NCBI RefSeq assembly: GCF_004212215.1
Contig: NZ_QVFV01000010.1
Span: 1 to 64,000, forward strand
Direction of reading: 5' to 3'
From: Leptolyngbya iicbica LK
GTDB lineage: Bacteria > Cyanobacteriota > Cyanobacteriia > Phormidesmidales > Phormidesmidaceae
Length of the DNA stretch: 64,000 bases
The notes under the pieces are model-generated. The model did no database searches and was not told the DNA's origin. It saw nothing but the letters and a program-made list of their open reading frames with translations. Below, piece by piece: positions 46,059 to 55,632 of this stretch; the stretch's first letter is position 1, and the number at the start of each line of letters is the position of its first letter. A program made the translations under genes and the position numbers.

Positions 46059-46403
46059 TCAACTGTCGGGAGCAGCGGAGTTCGCTGCTTCATCTGCTTC
46101 AGCCGATTTTTCGGCAGCAATTTCAGCTTCTAAAGCCGCTAGCTGTTCGGGCGTCATTTCTTCCAGACGCTTTTGCAAGACGGCATTTTCATAATCGCGG
46201 AGCTGTTGGCCATAGGTCATATCGCTCGTGACGACGCGAAATAAGTAGGTCGCCACCCATCCGAGCAGCCCCGTCACAAAGATCAGTTGGCTCCAAACAC
46301 CGGCTGAAAGGCCGTCAAAACCAGCGATACGAAACCCGACGTACAGTCCGCCGCCGAGTAAAAAGACTCCTAAGCCAATGCCGATGACGTCAATTCTGCG
46401 CAT
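46059..46403 (-). CDS. DUF3007 family membrane protein
   Basis: A 114-residue protein from the ATG at 46403 (MRRIDVIGIGLGVFLLGGGL). It has two membrane helices (~5-27 and ~36-58), then a soluble helical tail with the family pattern VTSDMTYGQQLRDYENAVLQKRLEEMTPEQLAALEAEI and an acidic C-terminus. The frame is open 56 codons further upstream into the DUF302 gene, but that part is not family-like. DUF3007 is found in cyanobacteria and plastids, function unknown. It is placed just upstream of trpA. Confidence 0.85.
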   Translation of the reverse strand: MRRIDVIGIGLGVFLLGGGLYVGFRIAGFDGLSAGVWSQLIFVTGLLGWVATYLFRVVTSDMTYGQQLRDYENAVLQKRLEEMTPEQLAALEAEIAAEKSAEADEAANSAAPDS

Positions 46404-46501
46404 ACTCTCCAGGGGTGCGATCGCTTGTTTGCATTTTAAGCATTGGGCGCGACGGACCGTTGCTAGATCGCGCCTTGGCTGAAGCCGGTAACAAACCAGC
46501 T

Positions 46502-46999
46502 CTAGTCCTGTGTCGCCTGCTGGGCAATATCGCCGAGCACCTGACCGATGCGATCGATCACCATCTCGCAACCCGTCAAGTCGTGCCGCGCATTGAGATA
46601 TTGGGGGTCGTTGTAAGTGAGCCAGACTTGGTCATCAGCATCCTGCCAGACGAGCATCTTTTGGGGTAGGTCGATCGCGACTGATTGGTTGCATTGCATC
46701 AGCGGTGTCCCCACTGCCGGATTGCCAAAGATAAACAGGGTCGTGGGCCGCAGATCTTTGCCGACAGAGGCCGCGTTTTGCGCGTGATCGATGCGGGCAA
46801 AGACATTGAGACGGCGTTCTGCGAATAAGGCCGCCAGGCGATCGCTGGTTTCCTCAACGCTAAACTCGCTACTGACCTGAATCAAGCCGGTTTCTGTCAT
46901 AGAGGATTGAGCTGCTACAGGAACATTCACGGTCGCGATCGTGCCACAGAACAGTATCGCCGTCGCCATCCATCCCAAGAAAAATTTTTGCCGAGTCAT
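46502..46999 (-). CDS. DUF302 domain protein, exported
   Basis: A 165-residue protein from the ATG at 46999 with a clear signal peptide (FFLGWMATAILFCGTIATVNVPVAAQS). The mature part is a DUF302 domain: FSVEETSDRLAALFAERRLNVFARIDHAQNAASVGKDLRPTTLFIFGNPAVGTPLMQCNQSVAIDLPQKMLVW. The TTLxxFGNPxxGTP block is the most conserved part of the family. The fold is known, the function is not. It is 98 nt upstream of the DUF3007 gene. Confidence 0.85.
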   Translation of the reverse strand: MTRQKFFLGWMATAILFCGTIATVNVPVAAQSSMTETGLIQVSSEFSVEETSDRLAALFAERRLNVFARIDHAQNAASVGKDLRPTTLFIFGNPAVGTPLMQCNQSVAIDLPQKMLVWQDADDQVWLTYNDPQYLNARHDLTGCEMVIDRIGQVLGDIAQQATQD

Positions 47000-47234
47000 C
47001 ACCAAGCTCTTTGCGCTAAGACACAGCCATCATAGGAGATGACGCATGTTGGATGGTTGAGATGGTCGGACAGCAGCAGGTTCAGGACGTATGACTAAGG
47101 CGGCATATGCCCCCGAATGAGCCCCGTCGAGAGGTGATGCGGCTCCGGTCATTCCTTAAGGATTCTGAAAATTCCGGGGCGACTCCAGCGGGCGTCAGTA
47201 TCTTGAACAGCAAAATCCACTTTGTTACTTGCCT

Positions 47235-47450
47235 ATGACCATCTCGCCAGATATGTCGTGGCCTCGCCGCCCCATGGCGATCGCCCCAGAATATCTCGAA
47301 GCCTACGCCGAAGCCGATGCCCAAACCGGGCAACCGAACCCGCGATTTAAACAGTCCAAAATCTATACCCATCGTTATCTCGCGGTGCGGACACGACTGA
47401 TCGATTTCGAAGCGCTGACCGATACCGAACTCGACCTGATGATTTTCTAA
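47235..47450 (+). CDS. Small hypothetical protein
   Basis: A 71-residue ORF (MTISPDMSWPRRPMAIAPEYLEAYAEADAQTG, then RFKQSKIYTHRYLAVRTRLIDFEALTDTELDLMIF at the end). The composition looks like a real helical protein, and no counter-frame gene covers it. The frame could start at a TTG at 47229. It converges on the flavoprotein gene, and their 3' ends overlap by 4 nt. No family recognised. Confidence 0.55.
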   Translation: MTISPDMSWPRRPMAIAPEYLEAYAEADAQTGQPNPRFKQSKIYTHRYLAVRTRLIDFEALTDTELDLMIF

Positions 47451-48703
47451 GGTTGTTTTGAAAGAGCCCTATTGGGAGCGGCGATCGCTTGTCCCGCCAA
47501 CCACCCTGTCGTCCACGCACTTTGAAAGTTAAAGCCCCCAGTCACACCATCAATATCCAGCACTTCGCCCGCCAAATACAGTCCCTGACAGCGGCGACTC
47601 GCCATCGTTTTGAAATCCACTTCCGACAGTTTCACCCCGCCACACGTGACAAATTCGTCTTTAAACACCCCTTTGCCTTGAATGGTGAAATGCCCCCGGG
47701 CGATCGCGTCCACTAACTGATTCACGGTCTTTTTGGATAAGTTCGCCCACGTGACGGCATCATCCACCCCAACCTGCTGCAACCAATAACGCCATAGTCG
47801 TTTGGGCAGGTCAAACGGGCAGTGATTCGCGATCGCCCGCTTCGGTACTGTTTGCTTAGCGGCCAACAAGTCCTGCCGCACCTGTTCCGCATTACGGGAC
47901 GGCAACCAGTTCACCTGCAACGTGGCTTGATAGCGGGCGTCGTGCAATAGTCGGGCACCCCAAGCCGACAACTTCAACACAGCGGGACCACTCAGTCCCC
48001 AATGGGTAATCAACAAAGGACCCGTCTGCGTCAGCGGCTTCGCCCCTGGCACCATCAGCTTGGCCTCGACCGGATCGACCGCCACCCCCGCCAGTTCCCG
48101 TAGGGCACGATCAGGAATATTGAACGTAAACAGTGAGGGCACTGGCGGCACGATAGTGTGACCGAGGCTAGCCGCCAAACGATGGCCCTGGGGATTGCTA
48201 CCCGTCGCCAGCAAGAGGCGATCGCTGGTCAACGTTTCACCCGCTTTCAGTTCCACGACAAAGGTCTCACCCACCTGCCGCACCGCCTTCACCATCGCCT
48301 GCGTCCGCAGCGTCACCCCGACCCGTCGCGTCTCCCGCATCAAACAATCCACAATCGTGCCGGAATCATCCGTGGTGGGAAACATGCGCCCATCCGCTTC
48401 CGTTTTGAGCCGGACCCCGCGTCGCCGATACCAGGCCACCGTATCCTGTGGCTGAAATCGCGTGAATGCGCCGCGAAGGGCTCGCCCCCCCCGGGGATAA
48501 TGCTGCACCAATAGAGCGGGATCGAAACAGTGGTGAGTCACATTGCAGCGCCCGCCACCAGATATGCGCACCTTACTCAACGGCTGTGCCCCGGCTTCTA
48601 GCAGGGTCACTTGCACCTCTGGGTTCGCTTCTGCCGCTGCGATCGCACCAAAAAAACCCGCTGCGCCCCCGCCAATCACCGTCACTCTGAGTCGCTGTGC
48701 CAT
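47447..48703 (-). CDS. NAD(P)/FAD-dependent oxidoreductase, HI0933/BaiN type
   Basis: A 418-residue flavoprotein. The FAD-binding dinucleotide motif VIGGGAAGFFGAIAAAE is at the N-terminus, followed by KVRISGGGRCNVTH, the hallmark of the HI0933 family. The C-terminal motif GLYLAGEVLDIDGVTGGFNFQSAWTTGWLAG closes the FAD site. Family members are annotated as aminoacetone oxidases, or BaiN-type bile-acid reductases in gut bacteria; the cyanobacterial substrate is not known. It is divergent from the SBPase gene, with a G-rich minus-strand tract just upstream. Confidence 0.9.
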   Translation of the reverse strand: MAQRLRVTVIGGGAAGFFGAIAAAEANPEVQVTLLEAGAQPLSKVRISGGGRCNVTHHCFDPALLVQHYPRGGRALRGAFTRFQPQDTVAWYRRRGVRLKTEADGRMFPTTDDSGTIVDCLMRETRRVGVTLRTQAMVKAVRQVGETFVVELKAGETLTSDRLLLATGSNPQGHRLAASLGHTIVPPVPSLFTFNIPDRALRELAGVAVDPVEAKLMVPGAKPLTQTGPLLITHWGLSGPAVLKLSAWGARLLHDARYQATLQVNWLPSRNAEQVRQDLLAAKQTVPKRAIANHCPFDLPKRLWRYWLQQVGVDDAVTWANLSKKTVNQLVDAIARGHFTIQGKGVFKDEFVTCGGVKLSEVDFKTMASRRCQGLYLAGEVLDIDGVTGGFNFQSAWTTGWLAGQAIAAPNRALSKQP

Positions 48704-48751
48704 GCCCCCTCCTCATCCGCACACCTCATCTTGTCACACCCCACTTTGCCA

Positions 48752-48794
48752 CCCCAGCCCCCTCACACCCGGCCCCCACTATCCCCCGATCCCC
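48752..48794 (-). promoter_or_regulatory. G-quadruplex-type motif upstream of the flavoprotein and SBPase genes
   Basis: On the minus strand there are six runs of three to five G separated by 2-5 bases (GGGG, GGGGG, GGGGG, GGG, GGGGG, GGGG). This meets the common G3+N1-7 rule. It is 49-91 bp upstream of the flavoprotein ATG and 77-119 bp upstream of the SBPase start. Confidence 0.6.
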
Positions 48795-48870
48795 TCCTCT
48801 GATAGACTGAAAAACTGAGATCGCTCTGGTCAGACCCACGTAATGTCGGGAGTTTTGGAGGATATAAGTC

Positions 48871-49911
48871 TTGTTAGAAACCACACTGGGTTTAGAAATT
48901 ATTGAAGTTGTCGAGAAAGCCGCGATCGCGTCGGCTCGCTGGATGGGTAAAGGCGAAAAAGATACTGCCGACCAAGTGGCTGTAGAGGCCATGCGTGAGC
49001 GCATGAACCAGATTCACATGCGGGGTCGCATCGTGATTGGTGAAGGTGAGCGGGATGATGCGCCCATGCTCTACATCGGTGAAGAAGTGGGTATCTGCAC
49101 CCAACCCGACGCCAAGAACTACTGTAATCCCGATGAACTGATCGAAATTGACATTGCCGTTGACCCCTGTGAGGGCACCAACCTGTGTGCTTACGGACAA
49201 CCCGGTTCCATGGCAGTGCTCGCCATTTCGGAAAAAGGCGGCCTGTTCCACGCCCCTGACTTCTACATGAACAAATTAGCTGCACCTCCAGCGGCTAAAG
49301 GTAAAGTCGATATTCGCAAATCCCCCACTGAGAACCTCAAGATTTTGGCTGAGTGTTTGGATCGCTCCATCGACGAGTTAGTCGTGGTGGTGATGAAGCG
49401 TGAGCGCCACAATGAGCTGATCAAAGAAATTCGTGAAGCGGGTGCTCGCGTCCGTCTCATTAGCGATGGGGATGTTTCGGCCGCGATTTCCTGTGGTTTC
49501 TCCGGCACTAACACCCATGCGCTCATGGGTATTGGGGCGGCTCCCGAGGGCGTGATTTCGGCAGCAGCGATGCGGGCCATTGGGGGTCACTTCCAAGGCC
49601 AACTCATCTACGATCCGGCTGTGGTGAAAACCGGTTTGATCGGGGAGAGCAAAGAGTCCAACATCGCTCGTCTCAAAGAAATGGGGATCACCGATCCTGA
49701 CAAGGTTTATGACGCCTCCGAACTCGCTTGTGGTGAAACGGTGCTGTTTGCCGGCTGTGGCATCACCCCTGGCAACCTGATGGAAGGGGTCCGCTTCTTC
49801 CACGGGGGGGCTCGCACTCAGAGCTTGGTGATTTCTAGCCAGTCCCAAACGGCTCGCTTTGTTGACACCATCCACATGTTTGAAGAGCCCAAAGTCATTC
49901 AGGTGAAGTAA
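48871..49911 (+). CDS. glpX: Class II fructose-1,6-/sedoheptulose-1,7-bisphosphatase
   Basis: A 346-residue dual-function bisphosphatase of the GlpX type, the Calvin-cycle FBPase/SBPase of cyanobacteria (also called fbpI). Motifs are intact: [19 protein letters not shown] and [12 protein letters not shown] for metal binding, [12 protein letters not shown] and [16 protein letters not shown]. The start is a TTG at 48871 ([17 protein letters not shown]), preceded by GGAGG at 9-10 nt, and it aligns with the family N-terminus. It is monocistronic, with a strong terminator downstream. Confidence 0.96.
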   Translation: MLETTLGLEIIEVVEKAAIASARWMGKGEKDTADQVAVEAMRERMNQIHMRGRIVIGEGERDDAPMLYIGEEVGICTQPDAKNYCNPDELIEIDIAVDPCEGTNLCAYGQPGSMAVLAISEKGGLFHAPDFYMNKLAAPPAAKGKVDIRKSPTENLKILAECLDRSIDELVVVVMKRERHNELIKEIREAGARVRLISDGDVSAAISCGFSGTNTHALMGIGAAPEGVISAAAMRAIGGHFQGQLIYDPAVVKTGLIGESKESNIARLKEMGITDPDKVYDASELACGETVLFAGCGITPGNLMEGVRFFHGGARTQSLVISSQSQTARFVDTIHMFEEPKVIQVK

Positions 49912-49962
49912 GCGTCAGCTACTAGCCAAGTGGCTACTCTAGCGCCGAGCCCTTGGGTATTC

Positions 49963-50000
49963 AAAAAGCCAGAGATGAGTCGACTCATCCCTGGCTTTTT
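49963..50000 (+). terminator. Intrinsic terminator of the SBPase gene
   Basis: An 18-bp stem with one mismatch and a 2-nt central gap (49963-49980 against 49983-50000), ending in CTTTTT on the plus strand. Arms begin AAAAAGCCAG and end CTGGCTTTTT. It lies about 50 nt after the glpX stop. Confidence 0.9.
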
Positions 50001-50213
50001 GGTGCTTGCAGTGGTTGCAGCAAAGGGGGCGATCGCCCATCATACCGGCGAAAATTTGATGGATTTTTGTTGAGTTTTCTTGAGTCCGACCCCGATTATT
50101 CTTTACCTTCAAAGAGCTGGCAAATAAGCAAAACGCTTTTGAGCTTTACGTTTGCCGATTAGGCTACTCATTTTCATTTAACGAATAACAAACTGATTTC
50201 GTTGGGAGGACGC
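50001..50213. other. hemA leader region
   Basis: About 210 bp between the SBPase terminator and hemA. AT-rich in its last 100 bp, consistent with a promoter. The ribosome-binding site GGGAGGA (50204-50210) fixes the hemA start. No riboswitch-like structure was recognised. Confidence 0.5.
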
Positions 50214-51509
50214 ATGAATATTGCTGTCGTGGGCTTGAGCCATAAAACGGCCCCGGTTGAAGTACGGGAAAAACTTAGTATCCCCACCCCGCAGGCAGGT
50301 GAGGCGATCGCTCAGCTCCTCAGCTATCCCCACATCGAAGAAGTCTCGATCCTCAGCACTTGTAACCGCCTAGAGATTCACATCGCCACCAGTCAGGCCG
50401 ATCAGGGCGTGCGCGAAGTGATCCAGTTCCTGGCTGACTACGGCAAAGTGAACCTGAACGAGCTCCGCGAGCATTTATTTATCCTGCTTCACCAAGATGC
50501 CGTCATGCACCTGTTCCGCGTGGCTGCGGGCCTTGACAGTCTGGTGTTGGGCGAGGGACAAATTTTGTCTCAGGTGAAACATGCCCACAAGCTCGGACAA
50601 CAGCATAAAGGGGTCAGCCGCATTCTCAATCGCTTGCTGAAACAGGCCATTACCGCTGGCAAGCGGGTCCGCACTGAGACCAGTATCGGGACGGGGGCTG
50701 TTTCCATTAGCTCTGCGGCGGCCGAACTCGCCAAAATGAAGCGCCCCGACCTGGAAGAGTGTCGCATCAGCATTTTAGGGGCCGGTAAAATGGCTCGGTT
50801 GCTGGTTCAGCACTTGCTCTCTAAGGACTCCTGTCAAATCACCATTCTCAACCGCACCATCGAGCGGGCCGATGAGCTCGCTGCTCAGTTCAACGGTGCG
50901 GACATCCAGACCGGCACCCTCGACATCATGATGGAGACGGTCTGTAACTCGGATGTCGTCTTCACCTGCACTTCGGCCACCGAACCCATCTTGGATAAGG
51001 CCAAGCTGACTGACGCTCTGGTGTCGAAGCGATCGCTGATGCTATTCGATATTTCCGTCCCCCGCAACGTCCACACCGACGTGAATGAGTTAGACAACGT
51101 TGCGGCCTTTAATGTCGATGACTTGAAAGCGGTTGTCGCGCAAAATCAGGAGAGCCGCCGGCAAATGGCGATGGAAGCTGAAGCACTGCTCGAAGAGGAA
51201 CTGGAAGCCTTTATGGATTGGTGGCGATCGCTCGACACCGTCTTCACCATCAGCAGCCTGCGCAGCAAAGTCGAAACCATCCGCGAACAAGAGCTGGAAA
51301 AAGCCCTATCTCGTTTAGGCGAAGAGTTTGGCAGCAAAAAACAGCGGGAAGTGATCGAAGCGTTGACCCGAGGCATCGTCAACAAAATCCTCCACGACCC
51401 CATGGTGCAGCTGCGAGCCCAGCGGGATATTGAAGCGCGGAAGCAAGCCATGACAACCTTGCACACACTCTTTGACCTCGAACCTCTCTCAAACGAAAAG
51501 TTCGGCTAA
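50214..51509 (+). CDS. hemA: Glutamyl-tRNA reductase
   Basis: A 431-residue enzyme that reduces glutamyl-tRNA(Glu) to glutamate-1-semialdehyde, the committed step of tetrapyrrole (chlorophyll, haem, bilin) synthesis. The start [21 protein letters not shown] and the catalytic Cys50 in [10 protein letters not shown] are typical, as are the substrate region [23 protein letters not shown] and the NADPH-binding ILGAGKMA. The C-terminal dimerisation helices are full length. The ATG at 50214 has GGGAGGA four bases upstream; an in-frame opening at 50202 is ignored. Confidence 0.98.
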   Translation: MNIAVVGLSHKTAPVEVREKLSIPTPQAGEAIAQLLSYPHIEEVSILSTCNRLEIHIATSQADQGVREVIQFLADYGKVNLNELREHLFILLHQDAVMHLFRVAAGLDSLVLGEGQILSQVKHAHKLGQQHKGVSRILNRLLKQAITAGKRVRTETSIGTGAVSISSAAAELAKMKRPDLEECRISILGAGKMARLLVQHLLSKDSCQITILNRTIERADELAAQFNGADIQTGTLDIMMETVCNSDVVFTCTSATEPILDKAKLTDALVSKRSLMLFDISVPRNVHTDVNELDNVAAFNVDDLKAVVAQNQESRRQMAMEAEALLEEELEAFMDWWRSLDTVFTISSLRSKVETIREQELEKALSRLGEEFGSKKQREVIEALTRGIVNKILHDPMVQLRAQRDIEARKQAMTTLHTLFDLEPLSNEKFG

Positions 51510-51542
51510 ACATCTGGCGGCAACCTGACACTAACTAAACTA

Positions 51543-51577
51543 ATGTGGGCAGACAGCTAAACAATGTCTGTCCACAT
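51543..51577 (+). terminator. Hairpin after hemA
   Basis: A 13-bp stem with one G-U pair (51543-51555 and 51565-51577), 9-nt loop, 33 nt after the hemA stop. There is no U tract, so termination efficiency is uncertain. Confidence 0.6.
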
Positions 51578-51701
51578 CGTCTAGCTTTACACTGATTCAA
51601 CCCGAGCGAAAAAACTAGTCGGGAGAAATCCATTACTTAGACGCATCGATTGCTAAAACGGTCAACAGCTTTAGCCAAATATCTGATGTAAAAACTTTGA
51701 A

Positions 51702-51773
51702 AGCGGGTAACGCGATTCGAACGCGCGACATTCACCTTGGCAAGGTGACGCTCTACCACTGAGCTATACCCGC
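51702..51773 (-). tRNA. tRNA-Gly (anticodon GCC)
   Basis: A 72-nt cloverleaf on the minus strand. Acceptor stem GCGGGTA/TACCCGC, D arm GCTC-AGTGGTA-GAGC, anticodon arm TCACC-TTGCCAA-GGTGA (anticodon GCC), T arm GCGCG-TTCGAAT-CGCGT, discriminator T as expected for glycine. The 3' CCA is not encoded. It lies between hemA and the DUF3365 gene. Confidence 0.97.
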
Positions 51774-52015
51774 ATATGCCTTTCAGGCGTTTAATCAATA
51801 TCTCAAACAGCGATTCCTTTGTCAACATTTCCCAATCATATTTCTCTGACGCTGGCTGACAGGCTAAATCATTTGCCAGACAACGATTTCACGGCCTGAC
51901 ATCCGATCGTTCAGGTACATATAGGAACTCAAAATTGAGGGCGATAGTTGGTCTCTGTCGCGAAAGCATTGGCAATGATGAATCGCTGCCGACAGCGAGG
52001 AACCGTTCTCTGGAT

Positions 52016-53116
52016 TCAGCTATCCGCCTCATCTTCATCGGCCTTGCGACTACGAAACTCCTTGGCCTTTTGTTGCAGGTTTTGGAAATAATCGGTTTCG
52101 ACGATCTCCTCCACTTCTTTGGACTTCCGGGTTTGGTCAATTTCGATTTTGAGATCACGGATTTGTTGCCGTAGCCGCTGTTGCCGCGCAATTACTTCGT
52201 TAACCATCTTCTGGAAAACTTGTCCGAGTTGACCTAATTCATCCTGGCGGTTGACCACAGCGGTCAGTTTGCGTGACTCCGCTTGATCCAGTTCTTCCAC
52301 CGTTTGAATATCATCTGAGGCGAGCTTTTCCGACAGCTTGGCAAGTCCCTGTAAGGGCTTGATCACCAGTGGCTTTAACAGCACATTGATGCCAAACAGG
52401 GCGATCGCAAATACCACGATAAACAGCCCCATCACCCCGCCCCAAGCCTGACGAGCCCCCGTGAACACATCTTCAGCAGGAACGTAAACAATCTGAGTTC
52501 CCAGCACTTGATTGAGCTCCCAGTCAAAGCCATTTTCCCGACCGTAGATGGCTAACATCGCTGGGGGAGCAGCTTCCGGTCTACTATGGCAGACCAGGCA
52601 AGACTCGTCTCTGATAATGATGGGCAAGGAACTGTAAAAGTAAAGTCCTTCTCCTGGCACCTCGCGATACCCAGACTGGCTAGACACCTCTGGATTGTCT
52701 AAATAATCTTGCACCAGCGTCGCTTCAAATTCATCGACCAGATCATCAGGATTGGTCGGATTCAGCACCGCCTCCTTGTAGCGATAGTCAAAATCGCCAG
52801 CTAAAGGATCAGCGGCATCCTGATTGGCCGCCGACATTAGTTCAAAGGTTCGCCGGGCGGCATAAGCAGGCACCATTTCCGGCCAGAATTCCGCTTCATT
52901 TTCGTAGCGCTCTAAGATGGGCAAAACTTCTTGGTCGGTGTAGCGGCGAACCGCCTGCATCGCTTCCATGAGCATGAGGCCTTCCGCATTCACTTTGCCC
53001 TCGGCTTGATACTGCAAAGCTTTGGATAGGAATAAGCCGCCCACGGCACTCCCCAGAATAAAAATCAGCAGCAGCAGAACGGTGAATTTGGGGGCGAGCT
53101 TGAGTCGATTAAACAT
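52016..53116 (-). CDS. DUF3365 (Tll0287-like) haem-binding membrane sensor protein
   Basis: A 366-residue protein from the ATG at 53116 (MFNRLKLAPKFTVLLLLIFI). A membrane helix (~10-32) is followed by a ~190-residue extracytoplasmic domain of the DUF3365 type, with a c-type haem motif CLVCH (Cys173, Cys176, His177). A second membrane helix (~225-247) precedes a HAMP-like linker (KPLQGLAKLSEKLASDD) and a coiled-coil tail (~290-366). There is no histidine kinase, cyclase or chemoreceptor output domain, so it may signal through a partner. Related cyanobacterial proteins such as Tll0287 are haem proteins proposed as redox or gas sensors. It is monocistronic. Confidence 0.82.
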   Translation of the reverse strand: MFNRLKLAPKFTVLLLLIFILGSAVGGLFLSKALQYQAEGKVNAEGLMLMEAMQAVRRYTDQEVLPILERYENEAEFWPEMVPAYAARRTFELMSAANQDAADPLAGDFDYRYKEAVLNPTNPDDLVDEFEATLVQDYLDNPEVSSQSGYREVPGEGLYFYSSLPIIIRDESCLVCHSRPEAAPPAMLAIYGRENGFDWELNQVLGTQIVYVPAEDVFTGARQAWGGVMGLFIVVFAIALFGINVLLKPLVIKPLQGLAKLSEKLASDDIQTVEELDQAESRKLTAVVNRQDELGQLGQVFQKMVNEVIARQQRLRQQIRDLKIEIDQTRKSKEVEEIVETDYFQNLQQKAKEFRSRKADEDEADS

Positions 53117-53477
53117 GCTGAGCACTCGGATGGATGAGAAAGACCGGATGGGAGAAATCGCGATCGCGGATTGGGGTTCCCTCATTGAGAGCATACCCAG
53201 CGACATGAAAACAGTCTGAGAGCAATGTTAAGGATGAGCGGTCAAACGCATTGACTCCTTCGACCGACTGTTGATTCTGATCCTATTCAGCCATGTTTGA
53301 AAATGGGTGCTCATCACCCAAGTTACGTAAAAAATTTATCCAGCAGCCAACTGGTCGGATAAAGCATTGGGGGCAGAAATCGCCAGCCTGCTGGTCAGCA
53401 GATTGTTAATCCTTCGGGGCAGCAACGCCCTTTATCCCCATCGCGGACTGGTAGGGTGTGGCAGCTCTTGAGGGCCA
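53117..53477. other. Gene-free intergenic region
   Basis: About 360 bp between the DUF3365 gene and trhO. The upstream in-frame extension of the DUF3365 ORF to 53206 is not family-like. A small hairpin (GGGTGCTCATCACCC, near 53305) is the only structure seen. Confidence 0.4.
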
Positions 53478-54353
53478 CTATTGTAAGTGTCGCTGCTGTT
53501 GTCGCATGGCCTGTTTGGCCTGTTTTTCGGGTGTCATGTCGGCGTAGCAGTGGGGACAAGAGATGCCCGGTTGATAGTGAGGATGGGCGCGATCGCCTTC
53601 ACTCACGGGATTACCGCAGGCGTAGCAGAGTTCGTGACTGCCCGGTTGCAAACCATGCCGCACGGCTACCCGCTCATCAAACACAAAACACTCCCCTTCC
53701 CACAGGCTCTCGGGTTCGGGCACCTCTTCCAAATATTTGAGGATGCCGCCCTGTAGGTGATAGACCTCCTGAAAGCCTTGCTTGAGTAGATAGGACGTGG
53801 CTTTTTCGCAGCGGATGCCGCCCGTACAGAACATGGCGACTTTAGGATGTTTTTGGGGATCGAGGTGGGTGGTGAGATAGTCAGGCAATTCCCGAAAGGA
53901 CTCGGTATGGGGATTCACTGCGCCTTTAAAAGTGCCGATATTCACCTCGTAATCGTTGCGGGCATCCACCAACACCACATCGGGATCACTGATGACGCGA
54001 TTCCACTCAGCAGGCGCAACGTAGGTGCCCACCTGGGCAGTGGGGTTAGCATCTGGCTGCCCCAGGGTGACGATTTCCCGCTTAATTTTGACCTTCATAC
54101 GGCCAAAGGGATGCTCCTTAGCCGTGGAAAACTTGGCGGTGAGGTCGGCAAAACGCACGTCCGATCGCAGCTCATCGAGCAGTTGGGTAATGGCCGCTTC
54201 CGTGCCCGAAACGGTGGCGTTGATGCCCTCGGACGCGAGCAAAATCGTGCCCTGGAGCGATAAGTCATCACAGCAGGCTTGGAGCGATCGCTGCAAGCCC
54301 AGACAATCCTCAACGGACACAAATTTATAAAAGGTGGCAACAACGACAGTCAT
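53478..54353 (-). CDS. trhO: Rhodanese-domain tRNA uridine(34) hydroxylase (UPF0176)
   Basis: A 291-residue protein from the ATG at 54353 (MTVVVATFYKFVSVEDC). The N-terminal acylphosphatase-like region (LLASEGINATVSGTEAAI) is followed by a rhodanese domain with the catalytic motif MFCTGGIRCEKATSYL, then a Cys-rich C-terminal tail (CYACGNP ... ISCPHCYADMTPEKQ). This is the UPF0176/TrhO family, which hydroxylates U34 of certain tRNAs to 5-hydroxyuridine using O2. The frame is open upstream to 54500, but the family start is at 54353. It follows the HDAC-like gene by 49 nt. Confidence 0.92.
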   Translation of the reverse strand: MTVVVATFYKFVSVEDCLGLQRSLQACCDDLSLQGTILLASEGINATVSGTEAAITQLLDELRSDVRFADLTAKFSTAKEHPFGRMKVKIKREIVTLGQPDANPTAQVGTYVAPAEWNRVISDPDVVLVDARNDYEVNIGTFKGAVNPHTESFRELPDYLTTHLDPQKHPKVAMFCTGGIRCEKATSYLLKQGFQEVYHLQGGILKYLEEVPEPESLWEGECFVFDERVAVRHGLQPGSHELCYACGNPVSEGDRAHPHYQPGISCPHCYADMTPEKQAKQAMRQQQRHLQ

Positions 54354-54402
54354 GGTAAGGATTGGGCGGGCACCCAAGCGGCAAAATTTAGCACTCTCTA
54401 TT

Positions 54403-55323
54403 CTACAAACGATATTGCCGATAGACTTCGGCGGCGGCGCGATGCAATAGCGAATGGCGATAGACCAAATCCGGCATGTTTTTGTCGTAGCCGCCCCCAA
54501 TCACGCAGGCGACGGGATAGCCCGCCGCCACGCAGGTATCGAGCACGTAGCGATCGCGCTCATACAGTCCGGTGTTGGTGAGGGCTAGCTTGCCGAGGCG
54601 ATCGCGGCCATGCACATCGGCCCCAGCGTCGTAAAGCACTAGATCTGGGTTGACCTGACTCAGCACCATCGGCAAATAAGTCTGCGCCTTGGAGAGGTAA
54701 TCTTCATCTCCCATCCCCTCCACCAGCGGCACATCCAGATCGCTCAGTTGTTTTTGGCGCGGAAAATTCACCTCACAGTGCATCGAGAACGTGAACACCC
54801 GGGGCTCATCGCGAAAAATCCAGGCGGTGCCGTCCCCCTGATGCACATCCAGGTCAAAAATCAGGATCCGCTGCACGCGATTTTGGGCAAGCAGGAGACG
54901 GGCAGCGATCGCCAAATCGTTGAAAATGCAAAATCCCGCCCCGTAGCTAGGAAACGCATGGTGAGTGCCGCCGGCGGTGTTGCAAGCCAGACCATGACTC
55001 AGTGCCAGCTTGGCTGTGAGAATGGTACCCCCCACTGCTGTACAGGTGCGTTTCACCAAGTTGGGACTCCACGGTAAGCCAATGCGGCGCTGGGCTTTGG
55101 CATCCAGTGTCCCGGTGCAATATGCCTGCACATAGTCGGTGGTGTGAACCTGCTCAATCCAACTCTGCGGCGGTGCCCCCGGCTGATAAATCTGCTCGGT
55201 CGTAACGACCCCATCATTGACCAGGAGCTCTTTTAGCAGGCCAAACTTTGGCATCGGAAAGCGATGCTGTGGCGGCAGCGGCGCGACGTAGTCGGGATGA
55301 TAAATGACGGGTAACTGCGGCAA
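54403..55323 (-). CDS. Histone deacetylase-family deacetylase
   Basis: An arginase/deacetylase-fold protein of ~306 residues. The zinc and catalytic motifs are all present: NTAGGTHHAFPSYGAGFCIFNDLA (His-His pair), IFDLDVHQGDGTA (Asp, His) and LYDAGADVHGRDRLG (Asp). Bacterial relatives deacetylate acetylated lysines, polyamines or small amides; the substrate here is unknown. No ATG begins the frame. A TTG at 55323 (LPQLPVIYHPDYV) with a CAGG upstream best fits the family start, and a TTG at 55380 would give 325 residues. It probably shares a transcript with trhO. Confidence 0.85.
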   Translation of the reverse strand: MPQLPVIYHPDYVAPLPPQHRFPMPKFGLLKELLVNDGVVTTEQIYQPGAPPQSWIEQVHTTDYVQAYCTGTLDAKAQRRIGLPWSPNLVKRTCTAVGGTILTAKLALSHGLACNTAGGTHHAFPSYGAGFCIFNDLAIAARLLLAQNRVQRILIFDLDVHQGDGTAWIFRDEPRVFTFSMHCEVNFPRQKQLSDLDVPLVEGMGDEDYLSKAQTYLPMVLSQVNPDLVLYDAGADVHGRDRLGKLALTNTGLYERDRYVLDTCVAAGYPVACVIGGGYDKNMPDLVYRHSLLHRAAAEVYRQYRL

Positions 55324-55632
55324 AGGAAACCTGAAACAGATAGGCGGAAATGACCTTTTAATCTTTGCGCAAGATCCCAAAACTAGCGAGGTGGGTGGTG
55401 GGGCGATCTCAGTAACCGTTCACTGAGATTCACCGCCGCTTAACACAATCACCCTCCTGCATTTGGCAGAAAACAACAGGATGCAACCGCAGTCTCCCAA
55501 GTCTGCAATTTTCCAAAATCAACTGTGCAATTTACTGCCAGAGAATATTCTGTAGCGCTCGATTTTTGTCCTGTGTTTAACCCTGGCAGCCCGAGATCGC
55601 TGCCGCATGACGATACTCACAAGGAATCAATC
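55324..55632. other. Gene-free region before the RTX gene
   Basis: About 310 bp. The RTX frame is open from 55525, but its first 36 codons are unlike an RTX N-terminus, and AAGGA precedes the ATG at 55633. Nothing else supported. Confidence 0.45.
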
